From Xanthobacter autotrophicus (GTDB lineage Bacteria; Pseudomonadota; Alphaproteobacteria; Rhizobiales; Xanthobacteraceae), in the NCBI RefSeq assembly GCF_043194295.1, contig NZ_JBAFVK010000009.1: a stretch of 64,000 nt of DNA; one strand, 5' to 3'. Under the pieces are notes generated by a model. It made no database searches. It had not been told where the DNA came from and saw only the letters and a program-made list of their open reading frames with translations. A program made the translations under genes and the position numbers. Below, piece by piece: positions 7,666-16,859 of the stretch. Numbering within the stretch: the first letter of the stretch is position 1; every line of letters starts with the position of its first letter.

Positions 7666-9716
7666 TGCTGCTGCGCACCCGCATCACGCTTATCGTCGCC
7701 ACCGGCTTCGCCGTCCTCATGCTCGGCATCTGGGGCGCCACCCTGCTGCGCGACCGCGTGGCCGAGGCCCAGGAGGCGGAGCTGGCCATCGAGGGCCAGA
7801 CCGTGCTGTGGCGCGAGATCGTCGCCTTCCAGACGGCCAACCTCGCCCGCATCATCGAGCGCGTGGACGGCTCCCCCGCCTTCCGCATCGCCCTCGGCTT
7901 CTCGGACCGGCCAGGCGTCTCCGCCGCGCTCCAGGAACTGGGCGTCAACATCTCCGACGATGCCACCTATTTCGAGGTGGTGAGCGCCGACCGCGAGGTG
8001 ATGTTCAGCGACGGCGGCTCCACCAACCGCTACATCCTCGACGCCGGCAGCCTCGATCGGGCGCTCAAGGGCGAGGTCCTGTCCGGCCTTCGGCAGGTGA
8101 GCGCCAACCAGGTCATCGTGCTCACCACCCGCACCGTGGAATTGCCGGGCAAGGGCACGGTAGTCCTCGTGCTCGGGCGCGACGCTGCCCTTGGCATGGA
8201 GCGCTTCGCCCGCGGGCTCAGCGCCGTCACCACCCTCGTCACCCTGCGGGGCCGGGTGGTGGCCAGCACCGATTTCCGCCTGTGGGAACGGGCCAAGCTC
8301 GCCATCACGCCCCGCCGGCCCACCTCTGAACGGATGGTGCTGGACGGGCGCAACTACAACGTGACGAGCATTCCCGTTTCCGACATCAGCGCCAGTACCG
8401 TGGGCGCGCTGGTGAGCTTCGAGGACACCACGGAGACGGTGCAGGCCACCGCCTTCATCCGCCAGTCGGCGGTGGCCGGTGCCATCGGCCTGGTGCTGAT
8501 CGGCGTCATCGGGCTCAACGTCTTCCTCTGGTACAGCTTCCGTCCGCTGGAATCGGCCATCGACGTGCTCCAGGCCCTGGCGCGGGGCGACACTTCCGTC
8601 ACCGTCGGGCATGTGGGCAATGACGAGATCGGCCGCATCGCCTCCGCCGTGCTCGCCCTGCGCGGCAATGTGCAGGCCCTCGCCGAGACCCGGCGCCAGC
8701 GCGAGCGCGTGCGCCGCCGGCAGGAGGCGGTCATCTCCGCCGAGCTCCAGGCACTGGCCGACGCTATCGATCCCACCGACCGCGAGGAAGTGCTCGCGCT
8801 GCTCGCCCGCGGCTCCGAGGGCGAGCAGGACGACGAACTGCGGCGTGTCGCCCGCGTGCTGCACGATCTGTCGCGGCGCATCGTGGAGCAGCACACCCGG
8901 CTGTCCTCCATGGTGGTGGAACTGCGCGAAGCCCTCATCACCAAAACCAAGCTCGCCGGCCTGCAGCAGGAACTGGAGATCGCCCGGCAGGTGCAGCTCG
9001 CCATCCTGCCCAAGGAATTCCCGCCCGACGCCCGCGTCGCCATCCATGGCCAGATGACGCCGGCCCGCGAGGTGGGCGGCGACTTCTACGATTACTTCAT
9101 GATCGACGACACCACGCTCGGCTTCGTGGTGGCGGATGTCTCCGGCAAGGGCGTGCCGGCGGCGCTGTTCATGGCGATCGCCCGCACGCTGCTGCGCTCC
9201 ACCGCGCTGTTCGAGCGCTCGCCGGCCAGCTCCATCCGCCGCCTGAACGACCTTTTGGCGGTGGAGAACGAGCAGATGCTGTTCGTCACCGTGCTCTATG
9301 GCGTGATCGACCTGTCCTCCGGGCGCGTCACCTATGTGAATGCCGGCCACAACCTGCCCTATCGCATCACCCGCGCGGGCGAGGTCTCCACCATGCCCTC
9401 CACCGGCGGCATGGCGGTGGCAGTGCTGGAGGGCTTCGTCTATGTGGAGCACGAACTCCATCTCCAGCCTGGCGACACGCTCTTCTTCTATACCGATGGC
9501 GTCACCGAGGCCTTCGACGTGGACGAGCGGCCCTATGGCGAGGAGCGGCTGGAAGACCTGCTCAAGAGCGGCGCGGCGGACTGGTCGGTACCCGAACTGT
9601 CGGAGCGCGTGCTCGCCTCGGTCCATGTGTTCGAGCGCGGCGCGCCGCAGGCCGACGACATCACCTGCCTGACGCTGCGCTATTTCGGCGGCCACGGCCC
9701 CCGCCGCACCAGGTGA
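7665..9716 (+). CDS. Membrane-bound SpoIIE/RsbU-type PP2C phosphatase with sensor and HAMP domains
   Basis: A 683-residue protein. A helix at about 9-27 and another at about 266-290 bracket a 240-residue extracytoplasmic sensor; a HAMP domain follows (about 291-345, RPLESAIDVLQALARGD), then a helical linker (about 350-440) and a C-terminal SpoIIE phosphatase domain (about 445-675). The metal-binding motifs GGDFYDYF, DVSGKG, FYTDGVTEAFD and ADDITCL are all present, so it should be active. The family dephosphorylates STAS antagonists; the STAS protein at 951-1301 is the likely substrate. Third gene of the rightward operon, coupled to the sensor before it. Confidence 0.92.
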   Translation: MLLRTRITLIVATGFAVLMLGIWGATLLRDRVAEAQEAELAIEGQTVLWREIVAFQTANLARIIERVDGSPAFRIALGFSDRPGVSAALQELGVNISDDATYFEVVSADREVMFSDGGSTNRYILDAGSLDRALKGEVLSGLRQVSANQVIVLTTRTVELPGKGTVVLVLGRDAALGMERFARGLSAVTTLVTLRGRVVASTDFRLWERAKLAITPRRPTSERMVLDGRNYNVTSIPVSDISASTVGALVSFEDTTETVQATAFIRQSAVAGAIGLVLIGVIGLNVFLWYSFRPLESAIDVLQALARGDTSVTVGHVGNDEIGRIASAVLALRGNVQALAETRRQRERVRRRQEAVISAELQALADAIDPTDREEVLALLARGSEGEQDDELRRVARVLHDLSRRIVEQHTRLSSMVVELREALITKTKLAGLQQELEIARQVQLAILPKEFPPDARVAIHGQMTPAREVGGDFYDYFMIDDTTLGFVVADVSGKGVPAALFMAIARTLLRSTALFERSPASSIRRLNDLLAVENEQMLFVTVLYGVIDLSSGRVTYVNAGHNLPYRITRAGEVSTMPSTGGMAVAVLEGFVYVEHELHLQPGDTLFFYTDGVTEAFDVDERPYGEERLEDLLKSGAADWSVPELSERVLASVHVFERGAPQADDITCLTLRYFGGHGPRRTR

Positions 9717-9927
9717 GCGCCAGATAAGCGCCCCCTGCCGACACGGACCGTGCGCAAACGTGAAGGCCCGCGCTCCGCTTCGAGGGTGACGGCGACGGCG
9801 GCAACAGGGTAAGACACCCTGCCCGCGCGAGCGGACACGAGAGCATAAGGGCGAGGGACCAACCCCGCCACAGACCAGACGAGGGGAGGCGCAACAACCG
9901 GCGGCCAGCGCCGGGAGGGACGGCATC

Positions 9928-11172
9928 ATGCCGGCCCGGAGAGGGGTGTCGACCGTGACCATGAATGCGCGAACGGCCGAATGGCCGGCCGGGGAAATCT
10001 CCACCATCGGCGCGGTGGGCGTCGCCCATTTCTGCAGCCACCTGCTCCAGCTCGCCCTCGCCCCCCTGTTCCTGATGATGCGCGCCGATCTTGGCGTCTC
10101 CTTCTTCGCCTTGGGCGTGGTGCTCTCGGTCTTCTACCTATGCTCCGGCCTGGGCCAGGTGACCGCCGGCATCCTCGTGGACCGCTTCGGCGCCCATCGC
10201 CTGCTGCTGGGCGGCCTGCTGCTGCAAGGTACGGCCACGGCCGCCATGGGCCTTGCGCCCCATTATCTGGTCCTCCTGCCCCTCGCCGCCCTCGCCGGCC
10301 TCGGCAATGCGGTCTACCACCCGGCCGATCTTTCCATCCTCAGCCACAAGGTGGCGCCAGCCCGGCTCGGGCGCGCCTTCGCCGCCCATGTGATCGCTGG
10401 CAGCATCGGCTTTGCGCTGTCGCCCCTCGTTTCCGCCGCCATCAGCTCGGCTTATGGCTGGCGGGTGGCGCTCGGCGCCATGGGGGCGGGCGTGGTGGTG
10501 CTCGGCCTCGTTCTCCTCGTCTGCCGCAAGGCTTTGAGGGTTGATCCGGACCATGCCGGCGCGCACGGCGCCAAGGCCGCGCACGGACCCGCCCCCACCT
10601 TCCTCCAGGTGCTGGCCATGCCGGTGGTGCTCACGGCCTTCCTGTATTTCGTGCTCACCTCTATCTCGCTCACCGGCATCCAGAGCTTCTCCATCGTCGC
10701 CCTGAAGGAGGGCTTCGGCGCCACGGTGGCGCTGGCGACGCTGGCGGTCGCGCTCTACCAATGCGGCAATGCGGCGGGCGTCGCTTTGGGCGGGGCGGTG
10801 GCGGACCGCACCGCCAGCCATCACCTCATCGCCATGGGCGGGCTCGCCTGCGCCTGCGCGCTGGCGCTGCTCGCGGCCCTGCTGGTGGTACCGCCCGAGG
10901 TGACTGTGGGCCTGGTGGCGCTGGTGGGCTTCGCCATGGGCATGACCACGCCGTCCCGCGACGTGCTGGTGCGCGGTGCCGCGCCGGCGGGGGCGACCGG
11001 CAAGGTGTTCGGGGTGGTGTATTCGGGCTACGACATCGGCGCGCTGCTGGGCCCGCTGATGTTCGGCCTCATGCTCGACCACCACCTGCCGCGCCTGGTG
11101 TTCGTGGGCGCGGCCATCCCCCTCGGCCTCGCGGTGCTGACCGCCTTCGCGGTGCGCCGCCGGCCGCAGTGA
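9928..11172 (+). CDS. Major facilitator superfamily transporter
   Basis: A 414-residue inner-membrane transporter with about 12 hydrophobic helices and the MFS loop motif GILVDRFGAHRLL near residue 86. The profile (AHFCSHLLQLALAPLF, YHPADLSILSHKVAPARLGRAFA) resembles the fosmidomycin-resistance-like efflux branch, but the substrate is not determined. Start at 9928 is preceded by a gggaggg ribosome site at good spacing; an ATG at 9961 is the alternative. It is separated from the phosphatase gene by 211 bases and may be independent of that locus. Confidence 0.8.
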   Translation: MPARRGVSTVTMNARTAEWPAGEISTIGAVGVAHFCSHLLQLALAPLFLMMRADLGVSFFALGVVLSVFYLCSGLGQVTAGILVDRFGAHRLLLGGLLLQGTATAAMGLAPHYLVLLPLAALAGLGNAVYHPADLSILSHKVAPARLGRAFAAHVIAGSIGFALSPLVSAAISSAYGWRVALGAMGAGVVVLGLVLLVCRKALRVDPDHAGAHGAKAAHGPAPTFLQVLAMPVVLTAFLYFVLTSISLTGIQSFSIVALKEGFGATVALATLAVALYQCGNAAGVALGGAVADRTASHHLIAMGGLACACALALLAALLVVPPEVTVGLVALVGFAMGMTTPSRDVLVRGAAPAGATGKVFGVVYSGYDIGALLGPLMFGLMLDHHLPRLVFVGAAIPLGLAVLTAFAVRRRPQ

Positions 11173-11184
11173 AGGAAACGGGTC

Positions 11185-12636
11185 TTACCCTCCCAGCAGC
11201 ACCTTGCCGGGATTGGCGAGGCCCTTGGGATCGATGGCGGACTTGATGGCCGCCATCAGCTCCAGCGCCACGGGGTCCTTGTAGAGCGACAGTTCCTCGC
11301 GCTTGAGCAGGCCGATGCCGTGCTCCGCCGAGATGGAGCCGCCAAGCCCCGCCACGATGTCGTGGACGATGCGGTTGAAGCCTTCCCAGCCGGCCAGATA
11401 GGCCGCCTTGTCCATGCCCGGCGGCTGGCTCAGGTTGAAGTGGATGTTGCCGTCGCCCATGTGGCCGAAGGCGCACACCCGCAGCCCCGGCATGTGGGCC
11501 TCGCAGGCGCGGGACGCCTCGGCGATGAAACCCGGCACCCGCGACACCGGCACCGACACGTCGTGCTTGATGGAACCGCCCTCGAATTTCTGGGCGTCGG
11601 ACAGCGCCTCGCGCAGCTTCCACAGGGCCTCGGCCTGGGCCTCGCTGGCGGCGATCACCGCATCCTCGATCTCCCCCGCCTCGAACGCCGCGCCGAACAC
11701 CTCCAGCGCCAGCGCGGAGAGGTCGTCGTCGCGACGGGTGGAGGTGAGTTCGGCGAGCGCATACCAGCCGTGGTCGCCGGCGAGCGCGCGGGTGGTGCCG
11801 GGGATATGCTTCAGCACCGTCTCCATGCCGAAGCGCGGCAGGATCTCGAAGCCGGTGAGTGCATCCCCCGCCACGTTCCGCAGCCGCTGGAACAGCTTGA
11901 GGGCGGCATCGGGGCTTGAGAGACCGGTGAGCGTAGTGGCGCGGGCGCGCGGCGCCGGATAAAGCCGCAGCACGGCGGCGGTGATGATGCCGAGCGTGCC
12001 TTCCGAGCCGATGAACAGGTCTTTCAGCGCATAGCCGGTATTGTCCTTGCGCAGGCGGCTGAGGCCATTCCAGATCCGCCCGTCCGGCAGCACCACCTCC
12101 AGCCCGAAGGTCAGTTCCCGCATGTTGCCGTAGCGCAGCACGGCGGTGCCGCCGGCATTGGTGGAGAGGTTGCCGCCAATACGGCAGCTGCCCTCCGACG
12201 CGATGGAAAGCGGAAACAGGCAGCCCGCCTCCGCCGCCGCCTGCTGCACCTGATGCAGCGTACAGCCGGCCTCGGCCACCACGGTGAGGTCGATGGGATC
12301 CAGATCGCGGATGCGGCTCATGCGCCGGAGCGAGAGGAGCAGGCCGCCGAACGGCACCTGCCCGCCCACGAGGCCGGTATTGCCGCCTTGCGGCACCACG
12401 GGAACCCCCGCCTCGGCGCAGGCGGCGACGATGAAGGACACGTCTTCCGTGGTCGCCGGCTCCACCATGGCCGGGGTGGCACCCTGGAACAGGCCGCGGC
12501 CTTCCACCAGCCAGGGGGCCAGCTCCGCCGCATCGGTGACCACGCGGGCGGGACCGATGCGCGCGGCGATGCGCTCCAGCAGCCCCTTGAGGCGGGCGGC
12601 ATCGAGAAGGACGGGGTGCGGGGCGTGGCTCGACAT
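11185..12636 (-). CDS. FAD-binding 2-hydroxyacid dehydrogenase (D-lactate / D-2-hydroxyglutarate dehydrogenase family)
   Basis: A 483-residue flavoprotein of the VAO/PCMH fold. Residues around 85-100 carry PQGGNTGLVGGQ, the FAD pyrophosphate-binding segment, with GGNLSTNAGG further on; the C-terminal FAD-oxidase half has FGHMGDGNIHFN and SAEHGIG, residues of the metal and substrate site in D-lactate and D-2-hydroxyglutarate dehydrogenases. Start placed at 12636 (MSSHAPHPV); the long upstream frame runs through a REP-like repeat and is not coding. Its neighbours (DapA-family lyase, TRAP transporter, FadR regulator) suggest that it oxidises a 2-hydroxyacid in the same catabolic route, which is inference. 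Confidence 0.85.
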   Translation of the reverse strand: MSSHAPHPVLLDAARLKGLLERIAARIGPARVVTDAAELAPWLVEGRGLFQGATPAMVEPATTEDVSFIVAACAEAGVPVVPQGGNTGLVGGQVPFGGLLLSLRRMSRIRDLDPIDLTVVAEAGCTLHQVQQAAAEAGCLFPLSIASEGSCRIGGNLSTNAGGTAVLRYGNMRELTFGLEVVLPDGRIWNGLSRLRKDNTGYALKDLFIGSEGTLGIITAAVLRLYPAPRARATTLTGLSSPDAALKLFQRLRNVAGDALTGFEILPRFGMETVLKHIPGTTRALAGDHGWYALAELTSTRRDDDLSALALEVFGAAFEAGEIEDAVIAASEAQAEALWKLREALSDAQKFEGGSIKHDVSVPVSRVPGFIAEASRACEAHMPGLRVCAFGHMGDGNIHFNLSQPPGMDKAAYLAGWEGFNRIVHDIVAGLGGSISAEHGIGLLKREELSLYKDPVALELMAAIKSAIDPKGLANPGKVLLGG

Positions 12637-12767
12637 GGCCGGGAGGGTGCCGCACGGCTCCCGGCTCCGCAAGGGTGGGGTTGGCTGTGGGGCGGCAGGG
12701 GGCGGCACACTCAGGTGCGCTTCACACCCCATGTCGCGCCAGGACCGTACACAGGCCGCCTCCCCAT

Positions 12768-12791
12768 CCCTCCCCCGCAAGCGGGAGAGGG
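12768..12791. repeat. REP-like palindromic element, copy 1
   Basis: An imperfect 11-bp inverted repeat, CCCTCCCCCGC then AA then GCGGGAGAGGG, in the gap before the 2-hydroxyacid dehydrogenase gene. The same core recurs at 18482-18505 and 27227-27250, with variants at 18389-18435, 27071-27168 and 38238-38283, always outside genes. Confidence 0.85.
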
Positions 12792-12815
12792 AGCAAGGCC
12801 AGGCCAGAAAAGTCC

Positions 12816-13745
12816 TCAGGCGGCGGCTTTCAGGCCCACGTCGGGAAGTTCCGGACGGGTCTTGAGGGCGGCCGCCATCAGCGCTTCCACCTCGGCCCGC
12901 TCGTGGTCCAGCAGCGCGAGGCGCGGCGGGCGGGTGAGGAAGGTGCCGCGGCCCATGATGTGCTCGCACAGCTTGATGCACTGGACGAGGTCGGGGCGCG
13001 CATCAAGATGCAGCAGCGGCATGAACCACTCATAGAGCTTCATGGCCTCCGCATAGCGGCCGGCACGGGCCAGGCGGAACAGGGTCTCGCCCTCGCGCGG
13101 GAAGGCGTTGGACATGCCCGACACCCAGCCCTGCGCGCCCATGGCGATGCTCTCCACCACCACGTCATCAAGGCCGGCGAACATGATGAAGCGATCGCCC
13201 ACCTTGTTGCGCAGATCGATGAAGCGGCGCGTGTCGCCCGAGCTTTCCTTGAAGCAGACGATGGTCTCGCAATCCACCAGGGAAGCAACCACGTCCGGGG
13301 TCACGTCGTTCTTGTAGACCGGCGGGTTGTTGTAGATCATCACCGGCAGGTCGGTGGCCTTGGAGACGGTGCGGAAATGGGCCGCCGTCTCATGGGGCTT
13401 GGAGGAATACACCAGCGCCGGCATGAGCATGATGCCGTCCACGCCCACCTTGGCCGCTTCCTTCGCGGTGGCGATGGCGAATTCGCTGGTGAATTCGGCG
13501 ATGCCGCAGATCACCGGCACCCGGCCGGCGGCCACCGCCTTGCCGGCCTCCATCACCTGGATCTTCTCGGCGGTGGTGAGCGAGCAGTTCTCGCCCACGG
13601 TGCCGCACACGATCATGCCGGACACGCCGTCGCGGATCAGGCCTTCCATCACCTTGGCGGTGGCATCGATATCGAGCGAATAGTCCTCGCGGAACTGGGT
13701 GGTCACGGCCGGGAAGACGCCTTCCCAGCTGATTGCCGGCTTCAT
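12816..13745 (-). CDS. Dihydrodipicolinate synthase (DapA) family aldolase/dehydratase
   Basis: A 309-residue class I aldolase of the DapA/N-acetylneuraminate lyase superfamily. Visible are CGTVGENCSLT (the G-T-x-G-E substrate loop, about residues 48-58), VMIYNNPP (catalytic tyrosine) and VCFKESSGD (Schiff-base lysine). The length is normal. Because it sits with a TRAP transporter and a 2-hydroxyacid dehydrogenase, it is more likely to cleave or dehydrate a 2-keto acid from an imported sugar acid, hydroxyproline-type or related carbon source than to make lysine. The exact reaction cannot be read from sequence. It lies 71 bases downstream of the binding-protein gene. Confidence 0.85.
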   Translation of the reverse strand: MKPAISWEGVFPAVTTQFREDYSLDIDATAKVMEGLIRDGVSGMIVCGTVGENCSLTTAEKIQVMEAGKAVAAGRVPVICGIAEFTSEFAIATAKEAAKVGVDGIMLMPALVYSSKPHETAAHFRTVSKATDLPVMIYNNPPVYKNDVTPDVVASLVDCETIVCFKESSGDTRRFIDLRNKVGDRFIMFAGLDDVVVESIAMGAQGWVSGMSNAFPREGETLFRLARAGRYAEAMKLYEWFMPLLHLDARPDLVQCIKLCEHIMGRGTFLTRPPRLALLDHERAEVEALMAAALKTRPELPDVGLKAAA

Positions 13746-13816
13746 CTCATGTCATCCTTGTGTCGATAAGGGGGTGCGGACAGGGCCCTGCCCCGCCCGC
13801 GTGCGGGTTTCAGGGA

Positions 13817-14824
13817 TCAGAGGGCGGCGCCGGCCTTGCGCAGCTCGGCGAGGATCGGGGCCTTGGGCAGCCAGATCTTGTCGTATTCGGCGATGATCTT
13901 CTCGCGGTCGGCCACTTCCGCCACCTTGATCGGGATCACCGCCTTGAACTTCTCCAGCAGCACCGGCTCGTTCACCACGGTCTCGTCCACCTGGGCGTCG
14001 AGGGCGCTCTTGGTGAGCTTGGTGATGAGCGCCTTGTCGGCGGGCGACAGGGTCTGCCACACCCGGCCGGAGACCAGCGCGATGACCGGCATGAAGATGG
14101 CGTCCATCTTCAGCATGGTCTTCGACACCTTGTCGAAGCGCTGGTTCCAGGAGAAGTCGAGGTCGGCCTCAAGGCCATCCACCTGGCCGTTGGACATGGC
14201 GTCGAACACCGCCGGGGTGGGGATCGGGGTCGGGGCGGCGCCGAGCAGCTGGTAGAAGTCGCGATAGGCCGGCGTGGTGTTGATGCGCAGCTTCATGCCG
14301 TTCAGGTCCTTGATGCCCGTGATGGGCTTCGCGGAGAACACGACGCGCATGGTGGTGATGCCCCAGGCGAGGCCCACCGTCCCGGTCTCCTTGGGCAGCA
14401 CGTCGAGCAGGCTCATGGCCACGGGAGTGCGCACCAGCTTGCCGGCCTTGGCGGTGGAATCCACCACCCACGGGGCATTGATGGCGGCGATGGCCGGCAC
14501 CCGCGAGCCCAGTTCCGCGGTCATGATCCAGCCCATGTCGAGGGCGCCGGTCTGCATCTGCTGCAGCATGGCCGCCTCGTTGCCGAGCTGGCCCGAGGGG
14601 AAGACGGTGATGGAGAGGCGACCCTTGGTCTCCTCCTTCAGCATGGCGCCCACCTTGTCGGCGGCCACGTTCCAGGGATGGCCCACCGGGGTGATGATGC
14701 CGAGCCGGAATTCCCGCGCCTCCTGAGCCCGCACCACGCTGGGCATGGCAAGCGGAAGGGCGGCGCCGGCGGCAGCGCTCATAAGGAAATGGCGACGGGA
14801 CAAAGTCATGACAGGGCGAGACAT
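13817..14824 (-). CDS. TRAP transporter periplasmic substrate-binding protein (DctP type)
   Basis: A 335-residue exported binding protein. The N-terminus contains SRRHFLMSAAAGAAL, a twin-arginine signal, with cleavage near VRA-QEA. LGIITPVGHPWNVAADKV, FPSGQLGNEAAMLQQMQTGALD and GMKLRINTTPAYRDFYQLLGAAPTPIP are hallmark DctP-family blocks; the arginine of LRIN is the residue that usually binds the ligand carboxylate, so an organic acid ligand is likely. Start at 14824 has AGGAG seven bases upstream; MTLSRRHF at 14809 is an alternative. It is followed by the DapA-family gene and preceded by the permease genes. Confidence 0.92.
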   Translation of the reverse strand: MSRPVMTLSRRHFLMSAAAGAALPLAMPSVVRAQEAREFRLGIITPVGHPWNVAADKVGAMLKEETKGRLSITVFPSGQLGNEAAMLQQMQTGALDMGWIMTAELGSRVPAIAAINAPWVVDSTAKAGKLVRTPVAMSLLDVLPKETGTVGLAWGITTMRVVFSAKPITGIKDLNGMKLRINTTPAYRDFYQLLGAAPTPIPTPAVFDAMSNGQVDGLEADLDFSWNQRFDKVSKTMLKMDAIFMPVIALVSGRVWQTLSPADKALITKLTKSALDAQVDETVVNEPVLLEKFKAVIPIKVAEVADREKIIAEYDKIWLPKAPILAELRKAGAAL

Positions 14825-14848
14825 GGCAGGGCTCCTGGAAGGTTGGTT

Positions 14849-16114
14849 TTATTTGACGAGAACGGTCGACAGCCACGGCACCAGCGACAGCAGCACCAGA
14901 AGCGCGCAGGCGGCGAAGAAGAACGGCAGGGTGACGTAGAACATCCGCCCCACCTTCGCCCCGGTAACTGCCGAGGCGACGAAGAAACACAGGCCGACCG
15001 GTGGGGAGAGGAAGCCGAGGACCAGATTGATCACCACCACCACGCCGAAATGCACGGGATCGATGTGGTAGACCTCCACGGCGATGGGCAGAAGGATCGG
15101 CACCGTCATGATGAGGCCGGGCGCGCCGTCGATCACCGTGCCGATGACCAGCAGGATCACGTTGACCAGCAGCATGAAGGTGATGGGATCATGGGCCACG
15201 GTCTGCACCCAGGCCGCCACAGCCTGCGGGATCTTGCCGTAGACCAGCACCCAGGAGAACACCGCCGCCACCGCAACAAGAAACAGGATGACAGAGGAAT
15301 AGAGCCCGGCCTTCAGCAGCATCTGCGGCAGCTGGGCGAAGGACAATTCCTTGGTCCAGTAGCGGCCGATGAGCAGGGCCGCGAGCGCGCCCACCGCCGC
15401 CGATTCCGTCGCATTGGCAAGGCCGGTGAGGATGGAGCCGACAATGACGATGGGGATGAGCAGGGTGGGGATGGCATTCAGCACGATGTCCACCCGCTGG
15501 CGCCAGGTCATGCTTTCGCCGCAGGGATAATCGTAGAAGAAGCCCATGATGTAGACGCAGACGCAGAACAGCACGGTCAAAAGAACGCCGGGCACGATGC
15601 CGGCGATGAGCATGTCGCTCACCGAGACCTGCGCCAGCACCGAATACACCACGAACATGATGGACGGCGGGATGATGGGCCCCAGCATGCCCGCATAGGC
15701 GGTGAGGCCGGCGGCGAAGGTCTTGTCGTAGCCCTTCTTCACCATCTCCGGCACCAGGATCTGCGCCATGATGGCCACCTGCGCCGTGGCCGAGCCGAGG
15801 ATGGACGACACCAGCATGTTGGCGATGAGGTTCACATAGGCGAGCCCGCCCCGCATACGCCCCACCACCGCCATCGCCATGTCGATGAGCCGGCGGGTGA
15901 TGCCGCCGCCGTTCATGATCTCGCCGATCAGCACGAACAGCGGGATGGCGATGAGGCCGTAGCTGTCCACGCCGCCGAACAGCTGGGTGGGAAAGGTCTG
16001 GAGCAGCAGCGGGTTGCCGGTGGCGAGGATGAACGCCACACCGGACAGGGCCAGGCACAGGCTGATGGGCAGGCCCACCAGCATGGTGATGAGGAATGCG
16101 GCGGTGGTGAGCAT
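14849..16114 (-). CDS. TRAP transporter large permease subunit (DctM type)
   Basis: A 421-residue polytopic membrane protein of the DctM family, which carries the Na+-coupled transport path. MLTTAAFLITMLVGLPISLCL at the start, FVLIGEIMNGGGITRRLIDMA, GSATAQVAIMAQILVPEM and YAGMLGPIIPPSIMFVVYSV are characteristic. ATG at 16114 shares one base with the stop codon of the small subunit gene (TGATG), giving translational coupling. Upstream in-frame sequence belongs to the antisense or small-subunit region and is not coding. Confidence 0.92.
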   Translation of the reverse strand: MLTTAAFLITMLVGLPISLCLALSGVAFILATGNPLLLQTFPTQLFGGVDSYGLIAIPLFVLIGEIMNGGGITRRLIDMAMAVVGRMRGGLAYVNLIANMLVSSILGSATAQVAIMAQILVPEMVKKGYDKTFAAGLTAYAGMLGPIIPPSIMFVVYSVLAQVSVSDMLIAGIVPGVLLTVLFCVCVYIMGFFYDYPCGESMTWRQRVDIVLNAIPTLLIPIVIVGSILTGLANATESAAVGALAALLIGRYWTKELSFAQLPQMLLKAGLYSSVILFLVAVAAVFSWVLVYGKIPQAVAAWVQTVAHDPITFMLLVNVILLVIGTVIDGAPGLIMTVPILLPIAVEVYHIDPVHFGVVVVINLVLGFLSPPVGLCFFVASAVTGAKVGRMFYVTLPFFFAACALLVLLSLVPWLSTVLVK

Positions 16115-16743
16115 CAGCTTGCCGCCTCGACATTGGCCATGGGGAAGCCGCGATAGACGCGGCGCGGCACGAATTCGAGGTCTTCCACCAGATTGGCGAG
16201 GCCGTGGATGGTGAGGGACACGGCAAACAGCGGGATGACCAGGCTGACCGCCCAGGTGGGCCAGTTCAGCGTCTGGGTGCGCTCGGTATAGAGGAAGTTG
16301 AAGCTTTCCCCGGCGAAGGTCTTGGCATCGAACCCGGCCGCCGCGATGCCGACCGGATCCATCCAGAGCCAGCACATGTAGGAGAGGCTGAGGCCGAACA
16401 GCACGGTGAAGCACGTGGCGATGGCCCGCGCCGCCTTCACCCCGGCGGGCGGCAGGCGCTCGGTGAGCATGCCCACCGAGAAGTCGAGGCGCAGGCGCGT
16501 CATGGCCGAGGCGCCGATGAAGCTCAGCCAGACCACCGCGTAGATGGCCGATTCATCGATCCAGTAGATGGGCGTGCCGGTATAGCGGGTCACCACGTTC
16601 AGCAGGATGAGGACGCCGACAAGCCCCATCAGGCCGATCACCGCCACCCGCTCGAAGGCCAGAAGCCCCGTCGAAAGGGCAAGCACGAGCCCGCACGGCC
16701 CCGCTTTCGCGGCGCCTGTCTTGGTCGCATTGGTCATGTTCAT
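16114..16743 (-). CDS. TRAP transporter small permease subunit (DctQ type)
   Basis: A 209-residue membrane protein with four hydrophobic helices, the usual size and layout of DctQ. YTGTPIYWIDESAIYAVVWLSFIGASAMTRLRLDFSVG is typical; the W-x-D/E-E pattern and LDF segment are conserved in the family. It leads the TRAP operon (DctQ-DctM-DctP-DapA family) and is transcribed divergently from the GntR/FadR regulator, 116 bases away. Two ATGs at 16743 and 16737 are possible starts. Confidence 0.88.
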   Translation of the reverse strand: MNMTNATKTGAAKAGPCGLVLALSTGLLAFERVAVIGLMGLVGVLILLNVVTRYTGTPIYWIDESAIYAVVWLSFIGASAMTRLRLDFSVGMLTERLPPAGVKAARAIATCFTVLFGLSLSYMCWLWMDPVGIAAAGFDAKTFAGESFNFLYTERTQTLNWPTWAVSLVIPLFAVSLTIHGLANLVEDLEFVPRRVYRGFPMANVEAAS

Positions 16744-16795
16744 CGCTCTGGAAGGCGGACCCTTATGGGTCTCGATTTGGTGCTTTCAATCAGAA

Positions 16796-16810
16796 TGTAG
16801 ATTTTATACA
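16796..16810. promoter_or_regulatory. Candidate operator for the FadR-type regulator
   Basis: TGTAGATTTTATACA is an inverted repeat (TGTA...TACA; with flanks, aaTGTA against TACAat matches at five of six positions) in the divergent gap between the TRAP operon and the regulator gene. FadR-subfamily GntR proteins commonly bind short palindromes of this size and AT-rich composition. The position would allow control of both directions. Function is inferred. Confidence 0.5.
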
Positions 16811-16859
16811 ATCGACGCGTCAATACCCCGCCAACGCTTTTTGCTGTAGCTCAGATCCC

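Noticed and set aside
7548..10007. 819-codon open frame on the - strand opposite the SpoIIE phosphatase
   Set aside because: Antisense shadow with His/Gly/Ala-rich composition; the + strand gene has complete catalytic motifs.
13733..16156. 807-codon open frame on the + strand opposite the TRAP genes
   Set aside because: It is His/Gly/Arg-rich with no recognisable domain and lies entirely antisense to clear TRAP and DapA-family genes; such frames are expected in GC-rich DNA.
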